Of a DNA stretch of 6,065 bases, positions 5,980 through 6,065 are shown piece by piece. Within the stretch, counting starts at the first letter, position 1; each line of letters starts with the position of its first letter. Below the pieces are notes generated by a model. It saw nothing but the letters and a program-made list of their open reading frames with translations. It had not been told where the DNA came from and ran no database searches. Both the position numbers and the translations under genes were made by a program. Location of the stretch: the NCBI GenBank assembly GCA_900769285.1, contig CAAGGB010000332.1:1-6065 (forward strand), in the 5' to 3' direction. This stretch comes from Victivallales bacterium. Lineage in GTDB: Bacteria; Verrucomicrobiota; Lentisphaeria; Oligosphaerales; Oligosphaeraceae.

Positions 5980-6032
5980 TTAAATAGAGAACGTTCGAAA
6001 AGTCGGTGGCTGACCAAGACGACAGTGTTTTT

Positions 6033-6063
6033 CTGCCCGACGGCGAGGGCGCCGTCGGGACAG
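6033..6063. repeat. Perfect 10-bp inverted repeat (stem-loop) at the right edge
   Basis: CCCGACGGCG (6036-6045) and CGCCGTCGGG (6050-6059) are perfect complements around an AGGG loop; CTG (6033-6035) and CAG (6061-6063) add 3 bp across a bulged A at 6060. TTTTT (6028-6032) lies before the stem on the plus strand, the wrong side for a plus terminator, and on minus the stem is followed by A residues. Whether a T tract follows on plus cannot be seen. It may be a terminator cut by the edge, an RNA structure, or one copy of a dispersed intergenic repeat. Confidence 0.55.
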
Positions 6064-6065
6064 GC

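Larger units (their letters stand above)
5651..6065. other. 415-bp stretch without a supported gene
   Basis: I find no convincing coding region. The first part (to about 5865) is GC-rich and holds the minus-strand leader of the asparagine synthetase-like gene, a short CCGGC/GCCGG inverted repeat (5805-5809 with 5818-5822) and the palindrome TTCCGGAA (5838-5845). About 5866-5962 is strikingly AT-rich. On the minus strand it offers a weak promoter, TTCAAA and TATAAA (opposite 5927-5932 and 5903-5908, 18 bases apart), which would give that gene a leader of roughly 245 bases. The right part holds a plus-strand promoter and two hairpins. A GTG-started frame (6006 to the edge, MADQDDSVFLPDGEGAVGTG) is open but too short and has no clear ribosome site. 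Confidence 0.5.

Noticed and set aside
5989..5999. LexA-type or other operator at GAACGTTC/TTCGAA
   Set aside because: The 8-bp palindrome has no spacer matching known LexA boxes, and short palindromes of this size arise by chance.
6006..6065. Start of a new gene at GTG 6006 (MADQDDSVFLPDGEGAVGTG)
   Set aside because: Only 20 codons are visible, no clear ribosome site precedes it, and the segment is dominated by an inverted repeat that explains its composition.

Overview
The window comes from a bacterium with GC-rich genes: codons end mostly in G or C, and some starts have GGAG or AGGAG ribosome sites. No signal names a phylum. A GH32 enzyme with an extra N-terminal domain beside a GH2 mannosidase-like enzyme suggests a plant- or gut-glycan degrader, for example in the Planctomycetes-Verrucomicrobia-Lentisphaerae group or Armatimonadetes; this is a weak inference.

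Layout, left to right. (1) Positions 1-782, minus strand: the N-terminal 260 residues of a GH32 fructosidase that runs off the left edge. (2) 783-927: a 145-bp divergent intergenic region with an AT-rich patch. (3) 928-3351, plus strand: a complete GH2 beta-mannosidase-type enzyme with both catalytic glutamates. Neither enzyme shows a signal peptide, so they probably act in the cytoplasm on imported oligosaccharides. (4) 3382-3938, plus strand: a compact toxin-antitoxin module of clearly lower GC. It has its own promoter, palindromic operator-like sites, an RHH (RelB/CopG-like) antitoxin, an overlapping RelE toxin, and a terminator hairpin that contains the toxin stop codon. (5) 3968-5650, minus strand: an asparagine synthetase-related ATP-dependent amidotransferase interrupted by one in-frame TAG at codon 409. 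The frame on both sides is intact and conserved. The protein also lacks the N-terminal cysteine region of glutamine-dependent AsnB. (6) 5651-6065: no convincing gene. It holds a well-formed extended -10 promoter reading right, a G/C hairpin at the predicted transcript start, and a perfect 10-bp inverted repeat at the window edge.

The two glycosidases probably form one sugar-use unit read from a shared intergenic region. The toxin-antitoxin module looks like an independent insertion between that unit and the asparagine synthetase-like gene, with which it converges. The most unusual points are the isolated amber codon in an otherwise intact gene and the promoter-hairpin arrangement at the right end. 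I saw no new defence system, CRISPR array, tRNA, rRNA or insertion sequence.
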